A stretch of 64,000 nucleotides of DNA from an uncultured Paracoccaceae bacterium (lineage in GTDB: Bacteria > Pseudomonadota > Alphaproteobacteria > Rhodobacterales > Rhodobacteraceae), in assembly GCA_947489445.1 (NCBI GenBank), contig CANLDN010000001.1:558001-622000 (forward strand), read 5' to 3'. Under the pieces are notes generated by a model that worked only from the letters and a program-made list of their open reading frames with translations, ran no database searches and was not told the DNA's origin. This document shows, one piece after another, positions 1 through 8,193 of the stretch (the first letter of the stretch is position 1; each line of letters starts with the position of its first letter). The translations under genes and the position numbers were made by a program.

Positions 1-90
1 CGGCGCATGAAACCATTCCGCCGGACCATTAGGGAACAAGGTCCCGTTCAACTGGTCCACCATAATGATCAGGATGTTGGGCTTGGTCAT
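1..90 (-). CDS. betC: Choline-sulfatase BetC, N-terminal fragment
   Basis: Only the first 30 codons lie in the window; the gene runs off the left edge. The N-terminus reads MTKPNILIIMVDQLNGTLFP, the typical sulfatase start in which the first Asp of the metal site follows the hydrophobic strand. This version, with Gln-Leu-Asn-Gly after the Asp, is that of choline-sulfatases, which hydrolyse choline-O-sulfate to choline and sulfate in the cytoplasm. Its ATG overlaps the stop codon of betI (ATGA), so the two are co-transcribed. Assignment to betC rests on the short N-terminus plus the BetI/ChoXWV neighbourhood. Confidence 0.8.
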   Translation of the reverse strand, partial: MTKPNILIIMVDQLNGTLFPNGPAEWFHAP

Positions 91-671
91 TGTGCCCGCC
101 CCTGCAATTCCGCGTCCAGCAAGGCCAAGACCTGCGCCGTCGCATCTGACTGATCCGCTACATCCCGCGCGAGGCCCTGACGCAGGTAAAGCCCGTCGAT
201 CAGCCCAGCGATCCGGGCTGCGGCACCCTCTGCCCGCTGACCAATTAGCGGTTGCAGATCATACATCAGATTGCTGCGCAGGCGTCGCTGATAGACAACC
301 AAAAGGTGGTGCGCATCCGTAGATGTCTGCGCCAGGACATAGAAGTTGAGCCATGTCGCAATCACGTCCGGCTGAAAGTTGGAAGACGCAAAGCTGGCCC
401 CGATAATCGCCTCCAACCGCGCGCGGTGGCCCGTTGCGGTCATTAACGCCGCGCGCACCTCCGCCCCATAAACGGACAAAGTATGGCGCATAGCCGCCAG
501 AAATATTTGATCTTTTCCGCCAAAATAGTGATGGGCCAAAGCTGATGACATCCCAGCACGCTTAGCAATACTGCTAACTGTTACGTCCAAATTTCCTGCC
601 GCCCCGATCTCGTCAATCGTGGCTTTCACTAATGCGGCGCGGCGGATAGGCTCCATCCCAAGCTTTGGCAT
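87..671 (-). CDS. betI: TetR-family choline-responsive repressor BetI
   Basis: A 194-residue TetR-family protein. The N-terminal helix-turn-helix covers about residues 25-50 (SSIAKRAGMSSALAHHYFGG), with the YF-x-K element typical of TetR proteins, followed by an all-helical ligand domain. BetI represses choline/betaine genes and is released by choline. I chose the ATG at 671 giving MPKLGMEPIRR, the usual BetI start; the open frame extends further but would run through the promoter into choX. It overlaps betC by 4 nt downstream and is divergent from choX. A palindrome at 712-735 between the two is a likely binding site. Confidence 0.9.
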   Translation of the reverse strand: MPKLGMEPIRRAALVKATIDEIGAAGNLDVTVSSIAKRAGMSSALAHHYFGGKDQIFLAAMRHTLSVYGAEVRAALMTATGHRARLEAIIGASFASSNFQPDVIATWLNFYVLAQTSTDAHHLLVVYQRRLRSNLMYDLQPLIGQRAEGAAARIAGLIDGLYLRQGLARDVADQSDATAQVLALLDAELQGRAQ

Positions 672-711
672 CTGATCCTCGTGTTCGGTTGCACAAGCAC
701 GTAAATCGTTC

Positions 712-735
712 TTTATTGACTCGTCAATCAATAAA
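712..735. promoter_or_regulatory. Palindrome in the betI-choX intergenic region, probable BetI operator
   Basis: TTTATTGA and its exact reverse complement TCAATAAA are separated by 8 nt (712-719 and 728-735). Nested within is ATTGAC-TC-GTCAAT (715-728). The site lies 41 nt upstream of betI and 27 nt upstream of choX, where a shared operator would control both directions. The TTGA/TCAA half-sites resemble described BetI boxes. That BetI binds here is inferred. Confidence 0.65.
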
Positions 736-762
736 AAGATGGCGCATAACCGGGAGACTGAA

Positions 763-1686
763 ATGAAACTGAAATCCACCTTATCCGTAATGGCCGTTTG
801 CGCGGCCCTACCCGCCTTTGCCGATTGCGACACAGTCCGCTTTTCCGACGTTGGTTGGACAGACATCACAGCAACAACTGCCGCCACATCCATCGTGCTT
901 GAGGCGCTGGGTTATGAAACAACCACCGACATCCTATCTGTTCCAGTGACCTATGCCTCCATGGCGCAGGGCGACATTGACGTATTCCTTGGCAACTGGA
1001 TGCCCACCATGGAAGGCGACATCGCCAGCTACCGCGAGGCCGGGACCGTGGACACCGTGCGCACAAACCTTGAGGGCGCGAAATACACATTGGCCACCAA
1101 TGCTGCCGGTGTGGCCGCCGGGATCACTGATTTTGCATCCATCGCCCAGGCCAAGGACGCACTTGATGGGAATATCTACGGCATTGAAGCGGGCAATGAT
1201 GGCAACCGCCTGATCATCGATATGATTGATGCAAACGCCTTTGACCTTGATGGGTTCGACGTCGTCGAAAGCTCCGAACAGGGAATGCTGGCACAGGTCG
1301 AGCGGGCATCAGACCGTGACGAACCCATTGTGTTCCTGGGCTGGGAGCCTCATCCGATGAATGCGAATTTCGACCTGACATATCTGCCCGGCGGGGATGA
1401 TTACTTCGGTCCTGATCTGGGTGGGGCGACAGTGGCCACAAACACCCGTGCAGGCTATGTCGAAGAATGCACAAACACCGGCAAACTCCTGATGAACCTC
1501 GAATTCTCGCTCGCGATGGAGAACGAGATTATGGGCGCAATCCTCAACGATGACGTTGATCCAGACGATGCCGCAAAAGCATGGCTTGCCGCGAACCCGG
1601 ATGCGTGGACATCATGGCTTGACGGTGTGACCACCAAAGACGGGGGCGATGCCGTCGCCGCAGTGACAGCCGCATTGGCAAACTAA
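763..1686 (+). CDS. choX: Choline ABC transporter, periplasmic choline-binding protein ChoX
   Basis: A 307-residue secreted solute-binding protein (OpuAC/type II family). The signal peptide is about residues 1-20 (MKLKSTLS..LPAFA|D). The four aromatic residues of the choline box in Sinorhizobium ChoX (W43, W90, Y119, W205) have counterparts W32, W79, Y108 and W194 here, with exactly the same spacing (47, 29, 86). This argues for choline rather than glycine-betaine specificity. The ATG at 763 is preceded by GGGAG; the in-frame ATG at 739 would add seven residues before the signal peptide. First gene of the choXWV operon, divergent from betI; a terminator-like hairpin follows it. Confidence 0.95.
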   Translation: MKLKSTLSVMAVCAALPAFADCDTVRFSDVGWTDITATTAATSIVLEALGYETTTDILSVPVTYASMAQGDIDVFLGNWMPTMEGDIASYREAGTVDTVRTNLEGAKYTLATNAAGVAAGITDFASIAQAKDALDGNIYGIEAGNDGNRLIIDMIDANAFDLDGFDVVESSEQGMLAQVERASDRDEPIVFLGWEPHPMNANFDLTYLPGGDDYFGPDLGGATVATNTRAGYVEECTNTGKLLMNLEFSLAMENEIMGAILNDDVDPDDAAKAWLAANPDAWTSWLDGVTTKDGGDAVAAVTAALAN

Positions 1687-1691
1687 AAAAG

Positions 1692-1716
1692 AAGGGGGCC
1701 GCCGCGCCCCCTTTTT
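1692..1716 (+). terminator. Hairpin with T-run between choX and choW
   Basis: The stem AAGGGGGC / GCCCCCTT (1692-1699, 1706-1713) has a short loop and runs into five Ts. It sits right after the choX stop. As choW follows within 20 nt on the same strand, it is most likely a partial terminator or 3' stabiliser that keeps the binding protein in excess over the membrane parts, a common arrangement in ABC operons. Confidence 0.75.
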
Positions 1717-1732
1717 GATGACGGGGACAGGC

Positions 1733-2563
1733 ATGAACTGGCTGACAGAAAACAAGATACCGGTCGGCGACTGGTCCGAAACCGCCGTTGACTGGCTCAA
1801 GGATAACGGGCGACCCGCTTTCGACGCGCTCAGCGATGGGCTGGACTGGATGATCGACGGGATCGTCTGGTGCCTGCAGACCCCCCCACCCTTTGTGGTG
1901 ATCATACTTTTCATTGCGCTGACATGGGTCTTGCAGCGGTCATGGAAAATCTGTCTTTTGGTGCTGGCCTGCCTCCTTTTCGTGCTCAACCAAGGCTATT
2001 GGGAAGAAACCACCGACAGCCTTGCTCTGGTATTGTCATCCTGTCTGGTGTGCATGGGGCTGGGCGTGCCAATTGGGATTTTTCTGGCACACAGACCGCG
2101 GGCCTATCAAGCGCTCAGCCCGGTTCTGGACCTGATGCAGACCCTGCCCGCCTTTGTCTATCTGATCCCGGCCATCGTCTTTTTCGGTCTGGGCATGGTG
2201 CCCGGCCTCTTTGCCACGGTCATCTTTGTCCTGCCCGCACCGATCCGGCTGACATATCTGGGGGTTTCAAAAACACCCACCGAACTGCTCGAAGCGGCAG
2301 AGGCGTTCGGGGCAACCCCCGCACAACGGTTATGGAAGGTTGAACTGCCTTATGCGTTCCCCCAAATCATGGCAGGGCTGAACCAAGTGATCATGCTATC
2401 ACTGTCGATGGTCGTGATCTCGGCCTATGTGGGGGCAAACGGGCTGGGCAAACCGGTCGTACAGGCTTTGGGGCGAAACGATCCGGGGCTCGGGTTCGAA
2501 TCCGGACTTGTGATTGTGGCCGTCGCCATCATGCTGGACCGGATGTTGCGGGTGAACAAATGA
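1733..2563 (+). CDS. choW: Choline ABC transporter permease ChoW
   Basis: A 276-residue integral membrane permease of the ProW/ChoW type. The hydrophilic N-terminus (MNWLTENKIPVGDW) contains the conserved Asp-Trp repeats. About six membrane helices follow. The cytoplasmic EAA loop is visible as ELLEAAEAFGATPAQRLWKV, which docks on the ATPase. I took the ATG at 1733 because MNWLTE is the usual ChoW N-terminus and GGGGACA precedes it; an ATG at 1718 is also in frame. Its stop overlaps the next gene by 4 nt (ATGA). Confidence 0.92.
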   Translation: MNWLTENKIPVGDWSETAVDWLKDNGRPAFDALSDGLDWMIDGIVWCLQTPPPFVVIILFIALTWVLQRSWKICLLVLACLLFVLNQGYWEETTDSLALVLSSCLVCMGLGVPIGIFLAHRPRAYQALSPVLDLMQTLPAFVYLIPAIVFFGLGMVPGLFATVIFVLPAPIRLTYLGVSKTPTELLEAAEAFGATPAQRLWKVELPYAFPQIMAGLNQVIMLSLSMVVISAYVGANGLGKPVVQALGRNDPGLGFESGLVIVAVAIMLDRMLRVNK

Positions 2564-2976
2564 ACGCTATCATCGGACGCTGTCATTGCGGTACAGTCGA
2601 ATTCACCGTCATCCTATCAGACGGCATTGCAACAGCACGACGCTGTGACTGCTCACTATGTGCCCGGCGCGGTGCCGTCGCAGTCAGCGCAGCAAAAGAC
2701 GCAATCACATATACCGCAGGACAAGACAATCTGACGCTCTACCAGTTCAACACCGAGGTCGCCGCGCATTATTTCTGCAAAACCTGCGGCATCTACACCC
2801 ACCACAAGCGGCGCTCTAACCCCGACGAAATCGGTGTTAATATCGCCTGCCTCGACGGGCACACACCCTTCTTGCCAGAGGTTTTGGTCAACGACGGACA
2901 AAACCACCCCACAGATATTGGTCAGAACAGCATTACCGGCGTCCTACGGTTCACTCCAGCGGAGGATACAGAATGA
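2560..2976 (+). CDS. GFA/CENP-V (Mss4-like) zinc-binding protein inside the cho operon
   Basis: A 138-residue protein of the GFA family (glutathione-dependent formaldehyde-activating enzyme type). Zinc-binding cysteines are visible as C-H-C near residue 10, CDCSLC near residues 29-34 and CKTC near residues 71-74, the usual pattern of the Mss4-like fold. The gene overlaps choW by 4 nt upstream and choV by 4 nt downstream, so it is translationally coupled on both sides within a transporter operon. Family members are often uncharacterised. A role in trapping formaldehyde released when betaine is demethylated is plausible but inferred from position only. Confidence 0.85.
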   Translation: MNAIIGRCHCGTVEFTVILSDGIATARRCDCSLCARRGAVAVSAAKDAITYTAGQDNLTLYQFNTEVAAHYFCKTCGIYTHHKRRSNPDEIGVNIACLDGHTPFLPEVLVNDGQNHPTDIGQNSITGVLRFTPAEDTE

Positions 2977-3989
2977 ACGCTGTTGAATTCGACAATGTCT
3001 CCATCGTCTTTGGATCAAAGCCGCAAACCGCCCTGCCCTTGATGGATCAAGGGATGGAGCGGCCCGAAATTCGCGAGAATACCGATCAGATTCTTGGCGT
3101 GCACAATTGCTCGCTGAATGTCGAAGTGGGCGAAATCCTCGTACTGATGGGGCTGTCCGGCTCTGGCAAATCCACACTGCTGCGCGCGGTCAACGGGTTG
3201 AATCCCGTCGCCCGGGGCGAAGTACGTATCCATGATGGCGATTGGTCCTGCAGCGTCGGCAGTAGCAACGCGCAGGACCTGCGGCGCGTCCGACGCGAAT
3301 GCGTGTCGATGGTGTTTCAGCAATTCGGGCTGCTGCCATGGCGCACAGTGCGCGACAATGTCGGGCTGGGGTTGGAACTGGCGGGCCTGTCAAAATCCGC
3401 CCGCAACGACCGGGTAAACGAAGAACTCAAGATGGTAGGGTTGGCGGACCGGGCCGACGCGCTGGTGGGCGAGCTTTCGGGCGGCATGCAGCAACGCGTC
3501 GGGCTTGCGCGCGCCTTTGCCACCGACGCACCGATCCTGCTGATGGACGAGCCTTTTTCGGCGCTCGACCCGCTGATCCGCACCCGACTACAGGACGAAT
3601 TGCTCGACCAGCAAAAGCAACGCAACAAAACGATCATCTTCGTCAGCCACGACCTGGACGAGGCGTTCAAAATCGGCAACCGTATCGCGATCATGGAAGG
3701 CGGGCGGATCGTCCAATGCGGCACCCCGCGCGCCATCTTCACCAATCCAGCCAATGACTACGTGGCCGATTTCGTGGCGCACATGAACCCCCTAGGGGTG
3801 CTGACAGCCCGCGACGTGATGACAGAGGGTCGGGCGGACGGCCCGACAATCGATATCGAAACGCCGGTGCAGGACATCATGCATCAGATCGGCAGTCAGG
3901 CACTGCAAGTGACCGAGAACGGGCAGCCCGTGGGCCGGGTCACGCAAGGCTCCCTGCTTGCGCGGCTCACCCCGCCGAACGTCGACTAG
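2973..3989 (+). CDS. choV: Choline ABC transporter ATP-binding protein ChoV
   Basis: A 338-residue ABC ATPase of the ProV/ChoV type. Walker A is GLSGSGKST (residues 60-68), the signature LSGGMQQR begins at 168, Walker B is ILLMDEP (D192, E193), and the switch histidine follows in FVSHD. The C-terminal ~60 residues form a shortened CBS-like region. The start ATG overlaps the GFA-family gene (ATGA). It energises uptake through ChoW with ChoX. Last gene of the operon. Confidence 0.95.
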   Translation: MNAVEFDNVSIVFGSKPQTALPLMDQGMERPEIRENTDQILGVHNCSLNVEVGEILVLMGLSGSGKSTLLRAVNGLNPVARGEVRIHDGDWSCSVGSSNAQDLRRVRRECVSMVFQQFGLLPWRTVRDNVGLGLELAGLSKSARNDRVNEELKMVGLADRADALVGELSGGMQQRVGLARAFATDAPILLMDEPFSALDPLIRTRLQDELLDQQKQRNKTIIFVSHDLDEAFKIGNRIAIMEGGRIVQCGTPRAIFTNPANDYVADFVAHMNPLGVLTARDVMTEGRADGPTIDIETPVQDIMHQIGSQALQVTENGQPVGRVTQGSLLARLTPPNVD

Positions 3990-4106
3990 GCGCGGCAATG
4001 CACTGTATGGTGAAGGGTGGATAAGCGGGACAAAACGGACCTTGAGAAGCGTCGCCATTTCCATGATGTTCAGCCCATTATACGTGGGAAGGCTTGGATA
4101 GAGAGC

Positions 4107-4538
4107 ATGCTTGGCAAAATTAATAAACACTGGGGTTGGACTGGTCTTAAAGCTATCGAAATTCTAGGACGCAATGAGTTTGGAAATTTCCTACTTTTAG
4201 ATGAAAATCAGACTTATTGGCGAATTTGTCCCGAAGAACTTAGTTGCGAAATCGTGGCAGAAAACTCACAAGACTACCTCCAACTTGTTGAAGATGAAGA
4301 ATTTCAGGTGGATTGGAAAGTGTCCAATCTGGTCGAACTTGCACGCGAACATTTAGGCAGTTTGAACGAGGACTGGGCCTACTATCTGGTTATTCCGGGC
4401 ATGTTCGGTGGTCAGTACGATGCGTCCAACATTCGAACCGTGCCATTAGACGAGTTGATCGGGCATTCGGGCGATTGGGCGTTTGCGATTAAAGATTTGC
4501 CAGATGGAGCGCAAATTAAGTTACGTGTAATTGATTGA
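4107..4538 (+). CDS. Tdi1-type (DUF1851) protein, possible orphan immunity protein
   Basis: A 143-residue protein matching the DUF1851 / T6SS immunity Tdi1 C-terminal family: the block HWGWTGL..., then YWRICPEELSCEIV, and the closing GMFGGQYDASNI...GDWAFAIKDLPDG. Members include immunity proteins that neutralise T6SS effectors, though many stand alone. No toxin gene adjoins it. The ATG at 4107 has GAGAG just upstream and starts at the conserved part; a GTG at 4017 in the same frame would add 30 less typical residues. Its codons are more AT-rich than those of its neighbours, suggesting acquisition. Confidence 0.7.
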   Translation: MLGKINKHWGWTGLKAIEILGRNEFGNFLLLDENQTYWRICPEELSCEIVAENSQDYLQLVEDEEFQVDWKVSNLVELAREHLGSLNEDWAYYLVIPGMFGGQYDASNIRTVPLDELIGHSGDWAFAIKDLPDGAQIKLRVID

Positions 4539-4693
4539 AACTCGATGACCACTTCGGGCTCAAACCAGACCTTACCCACCTCACCCAGCACAAAGAGCAA
4601 GGCCAGGCAGACACCCGAACACGGCCTGAGGAACGGCAGACATATTCAATTCCCGCCAACCTCTGCTCGTGCGGTCGCGGCAAAGCCAACCAA

Positions 4694-4846
4694 TCCACTG
4701 GTGATGAAGGGCCCGACGTGTTGGACGCGATCCTGCGTCAGGACCATCGCAACGCTGCGGCGATGCTTGATGCGCTGGATATTCAGGAACGCGAGGCTTT
4801 TGTGCAGGCGCTTGGCAAGGTTGTCCTTGGTATCAACGCCTCATAG
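4694..4846 (+). pseudogene. Possible remnant of a MarR-type regulator, C-terminal piece
   Basis: The frame ending at 4846 reads TGDEGPDVLDAILRQDHRNA and then AAMLDALDIQEREAFVQAL, which resembles the last helix pair of MarR regulators (a T-x-x-G-R turn, then a long amphipathic helix and a LxxxEREAF-type end). No winged-helix part precedes it; the frame upstream (from about 4535) looks unconstrained. I read it as a decayed gene fragment. It could also be a small independent protein. Confidence 0.35.
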
Positions 4847-4943
4847 TCAGATTTTGAACCACAATTTTTGGCGCAATCCAGCACATGCTTGTCTGCGCCG
4901 CCCCCTGCGCATATCTGCAAGAGCACGCAACGCAGGAGCCTTC

Positions 4944-5522
4944 ATGCCCGTCCCAAACCAAGCCGCCCTCGATTTTCTGCTGACGCGCCGGTCGCGCCCA
5001 GCCAAAACGCTCACCACCCCCATTCCCGGACGGGACGCAATCGAAACCCTGCTCACCGCGGCGGCGCGCACGCCGGATCACGGCAAGCTGGAACCTTGGC
5101 GGTTTATTGTCCTGACCAAACCGGCGCTCACCCGCCTTGCGGACATGGTGCCAAACCGCGGCGCAGCGCTCAACATTGATCCCGACAGGATTGAAAAAGC
5201 GCGCCAGCAATACGCTAACGCCGATCTTGCGGTTGCAGTGATCAGCGCACCCAAACCATCCGACAAGATCCCCCAGATCGAACAAGTCTACTCTGCCGGG
5301 GCGGTCTGTCTGGCGCTTGTCAACGCCGCACTTGCAGCAGGCTGGGGGGCGAACTGGTTATCGGGGTGGGCCAGCCATGACCGCCAATTCATCACCGATG
5401 GGTTGGGTCTGGCCCCGGATGAAAGCGTCGCGGGTCTGATCCATATCGGCACGGAAAAACACGCACCACCCGAACGGCCCCGCCCTGACCTGTCAACAAT
5501 CACCAGCTGGGTCGAAGCATGA
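4944..5522 (+). CDS. Nitroreductase-family NAD(P)H:FMN oxidoreductase (YdjA-like)
   Basis: A 192-residue single-domain nitroreductase. The N-terminus LLTRRSRPAKT is the FMN-phosphate binding Arg-x-Ser pattern, TAAARTPDHGKLEPWRF is the YdjA-type active-site stretch, and AGAVCLALVNAALAAGWGANW is the helix that lines the flavin. The family reduces nitro compounds, quinones or enals with NAD(P)H; the natural substrate is not apparent. The ATG at 4944 has AGGAG 7 nt upstream; the frame is open for 400 nt before it but lacks family sequence. It overlaps the next gene by 4 nt. Confidence 0.88.
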   Translation: MPVPNQAALDFLLTRRSRPAKTLTTPIPGRDAIETLLTAAARTPDHGKLEPWRFIVLTKPALTRLADMVPNRGAALNIDPDRIEKARQQYANADLAVAVISAPKPSDKIPQIEQVYSAGAVCLALVNAALAAGWGANWLSGWASHDRQFITDGLGLAPDESVAGLIHIGTEKHAPPERPRPDLSTITSWVEA

Positions 5523-6208
5523 TCGTTGCTGATTTTCTCAAGGCGGTGTCGCAACTGCCCGACAGACGGTTTCGCGCGGTTTTGTGGCGCGGTATCGGGC
5601 TGACCATCGCGTTACTTGTGGCCGTGTATGCAGGTGTCCTCTGGCTGATCGAATGGGTGACAGCGGATCCAATCAGCCTGCCCGGCGTGGGCGAAGTGAC
5701 ATGGCTTGGCGATCTGCTCAGCTGGGGGTCATTCGGGGTCATGATCTTTTTATCCATCTTCCTGATGGTGCCTGTGGCCTCTGCCATCACCTCGCTCTTT
5801 CTGGACGAGGTGGCGCAAGCCGTCGAAGACAAACACTACCCTACCCTGCCCCCCGTGGAAAAGATCAGCTTTGGCGACGGGTTGCGCGATACGGTCAATT
5901 TCCTCGGGGTGCTGATCAGCGCCAATATCGCGGCCTTCGTGCTTTACGCGATCTTCCCCTTTGCGGCGATCTTCATCTTCTATGCGCTGAACGGATTTCT
6001 GCTGGGGCGGGAGTATTTCCAACTCGCCGCCATGCGACGCGAAGGGCGCGCGGGGGCCAAGGCATTGCGCAAGAAGCATAACGGCACCATTTGGGCCGCA
6101 GGCTGCCTGATGGCAGTGCCGCTATCCTTCCCGTTCATCAATCTGATCATTCCGATCCTGGGGGCGGCAACCTTCACCCACCTCTATCACCGGCTCAGTC
6201 AGCGCTAG
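5519..6208 (+). CDS. EI24-domain (CysZ-like) membrane protein
   Basis: A 229-residue inner-membrane protein with about five hydrophobic segments (near residues 25-47, 65-90, 125-150, 150-165 and 190-215). The layout of long helices around the LFLDEVAQAVEDKHYP and GREYFQLAAMRR segments is that of the EI24/CysZ family. CysZ itself is a sulfate permease; most alphaproteobacterial members are uncharacterised. It is coupled to the nitroreductase (ATGA) and converges with the DUF1467 gene, sharing 14 nt at the 3' ends. Confidence 0.75.
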   Translation: MIVADFLKAVSQLPDRRFRAVLWRGIGLTIALLVAVYAGVLWLIEWVTADPISLPGVGEVTWLGDLLSWGSFGVMIFLSIFLMVPVASAITSLFLDEVAQAVEDKHYPTLPPVEKISFGDGLRDTVNFLGVLISANIAAFVLYAIFPFAAIFIFYALNGFLLGREYFQLAAMRREGRAGAKALRKKHNGTIWAAGCLMAVPLSFPFINLIIPILGAATFTHLYHRLSQR

Positions 6209-6482
6209 TCTCTGGCGCTGACATCCGGTCAAACCAGTCGATATCGCGGACAGAGATCACACCGGACAAGATCACGCCCGCAATCACCAACCAGATCGGC
6301 AGCGCCCATAGGGTTGTGATCTTGGCCTTGCGGCCAATCTGGGCATCTGCGGGGGCCGATGCATGGGTGCCCGGCACCACCTCGCCCGCCTCACCTTGGG
6401 TGGTCAGACGCAACGGCAGGACCACAAAAAACACCATGGACCAAACCACGGCAAACAAAACAATGGCAGAGACGGGACCCAT
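6195..6482 (-). CDS. DUF1467 family membrane protein
   Basis: A 95-residue protein with two membrane helices (about residues 4-26 and 57-78) flanking a polar loop rich in Ala/Pro/Gly. The first helix ends FFVVLPLRLTTQGE, the DUF1467 hallmark. The family is common in alphaproteobacteria and has no known function. From memory it often sits next to methylmalonyl-CoA epimerase; here that gene is about 2.7 kb away with a foreign-looking islet between. Confidence 0.85.
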   Translation of the reverse strand: MGPVSAIVLFAVVWSMVFFVVLPLRLTTQGEAGEVVPGTHASAPADAQIGRKAKITTLWALPIWLVIAGVILSGVISVRDIDWFDRMSAPETSAD

Positions 6483-6984
6483 GTGTTTTCCTTCCTTCGA
6501 CTTGTGCCTAGGTAACCCGTATCAGACGGCTGACAACATGAGCAGGGCAAAAAAGCGTCATTGCATAAAGACGTGCATGATCGCCGCGTTAACCACGTGA
6601 CCAACCAAAGGCATCCGTCTTGGATCAAGCGGCAGAATTGATGAAATCCCTAAAGCGGACCTGAGTTGATCATGCGCCGGATTTACGCTTTGAGCTGAAT
6701 GTGCCGAATACTGCTACTGACACGAGTGGCAGCGAAGCGTAAGATGCGATCTTCACAAAGTCTTGTTTGTGATAGCGACTGGCGCACGCGACTAACAGGA
6801 CTTTGCTTTGTTTGAGCTTCTGCTATTGATTTTCTCGATAGTCTTCAAACCGCGTTATTCAGACAATTAGCGCCACTCCATATTCTAGTTTGACAAGAAT
6901 ACAAACCAAAGCCTATCGTGAATTGCACAGATTGAAACTGCCAGCATCAGTGCTGGCATTTGAGCGAAAAATTAACCTAAATAC
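6483..6984. other. Gene-free AT-rich stretch with two inverted repeats
   Basis: I see no protein or RNA gene. Base composition shifts from GC-rich to AT-rich from about 6,640 onward. There are two perfect inverted repeats: TCACAAA-GTCTTG-TTTGTGA (6753-6772), and TGCCAGCA-TCAG-TGCTGGCA (6939-6958). The second lies 26 nt before the DUF4365 start and may act as an operator, an mRNA leader hairpin or a terminator that shields the islet. Confidence 0.5.
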
Positions 6985-8193
6985 ATGGTACATAGAACCA
7001 AAATGCAATTGCCGATTGTGAAAGATTCTGATGAAACCTCAGAAAAAGGTGTTAACCTAGTCGGTACAGCTATCGCTGACTTGGGACATATATTTAGAGA
7101 GAATGAAAGAAGAGACTTTGGAATCGATGGGCAAATTGAGATTGTAACCGACAGCCAAGATAAGCGATACGCCAGTGGTCGCCTTGTGGCTGTTCAAATA
7201 AAGAGTGGCACTTCGTATTTTGCACAAGAAACCGAAGATTGCTTTATTCATTACTGCTCTTTGGCACATGCCAACTATTGGTTGGGGCATTCACTCCCAG
7301 TAGTTGTTATTCTTTGCAACACAATATCCGGTACCTGCTATTGGGCACAAGTTACAGCAACATCTGTCCAAAAAACAGACCATGGAGCGAAGGTGAAGGT
7401 GCCTAAAGGAAATGCTTTAGAATTTGCATCAAATGCCTTAGTTGCGATGGCGGCAGCAAGCACAGATAACGATCAAGACCCTATTCAATCAACCTATGAA
7501 ATATTGCTAAATGAGAGTTATGAAGTAAAAGCATCCACCGAAGAGCTCGGCGTCTTGTGCGGTGAAATTCTTCGATCGTTTCAACGAAACGAGAAAGTCA
7601 AAATTAACGTTAGTTTTGAGTTGGAAGCTTTGGTCGCTCGGGAATCTGACGTTATCAAGTCAACGGTCCGCCCCACACTAGAGCAACGGGGACGACTGTT
7701 GGAACTAGAGGGTATGTACGATTGGTTCCAAGCGAAGAGGTCGCACCTCGAGCGCGGCATTATGATGCTGCTGAACGAGAATTTAATATGCTCAATATAC
7801 CTTGCCAGCAATAAGCAAAACGATGCCGCTTTGGCGCTGAGGTCTTTCGTCGAGCATTACATATTCCATCGTGTCCAACCAACCTTTCTAAATGGCCTTA
7901 ACCTAGATTCATTCCCCGGCGATCTCACTATTAATCCGGTGGCCAAAATTCAATTAAATGAAGAGGAGAAAAAGCTCTTCTTCGATGAGCACTCCTTGGG
8001 CGATTGCGGAACACCACTTACATTTCCAGGGTATTTTTTTTCTGATCTTAGCGGAAGGCTAATGCTCTCTCGTGGCCTGCCCGCTGCGGTGACTGCACTC
8101 CTATTTTTTGCTGACAAGAGTGGCCTTCGAGATAAACAGTTGGCATCTAATATAGCCACCTCTCTTTCTGACTGGAGATTAGGACTTTCGTAG
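6985..8193 (+). CDS. DUF4365 protein, predicted PD-(D/E)XK-type nuclease
   Basis: A 402-residue protein. Residues ~15-150 are a DUF4365 domain with the restriction-fold pattern: a Glu in the first helix (FRENERRDFG), the acidic GIDGQIEI strand, and QIKSG, i.e. (D/E)-x-K, around residues 74-78. The remaining 250 residues are helical and unassigned. DUF4365 proteins occur alone or fused to NTPases and have been linked to defence loci; activity here is inferred. Codons are clearly AT-richer than in flanking genes and it is alone on its strand, so it was probably transferred. An ATG at 7003 is an alternative start; neither has a clear Shine-Dalgarno. Confidence 0.75.
   Translation: MVHRTKMQLPIVKDSDETSEKGVNLVGTAIADLGHIFRENERRDFGIDGQIEIVTDSQDKRYASGRLVAVQIKSGTSYFAQETEDCFIHYCSLAHANYWLGHSLPVVVILCNTISGTCYWAQVTATSVQKTDHGAKVKVPKGNALEFASNALVAMAAASTDNDQDPIQSTYEILLNESYEVKASTEELGVLCGEILRSFQRNEKVKINVSFELEALVARESDVIKSTVRPTLEQRGRLLELEGMYDWFQAKRSHLERGIMMLLNENLICSIYLASNKQNDAALALRSFVEHYIFHRVQPTFLNGLNLDSFPGDLTINPVAKIQLNEEEKKLFFDEHSLGDCGTPLTFPGYFFSDLSGRLMLSRGLPAAVTALLFFADKSGLRDKQLASNIATSLSDWRLGLS

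Noticed and set aside
672..893. N-terminal extension of BetI to 268 residues
   Set aside because: It would cover the operator and the start of choX. The ATG at 671 gives the normal BetI length.
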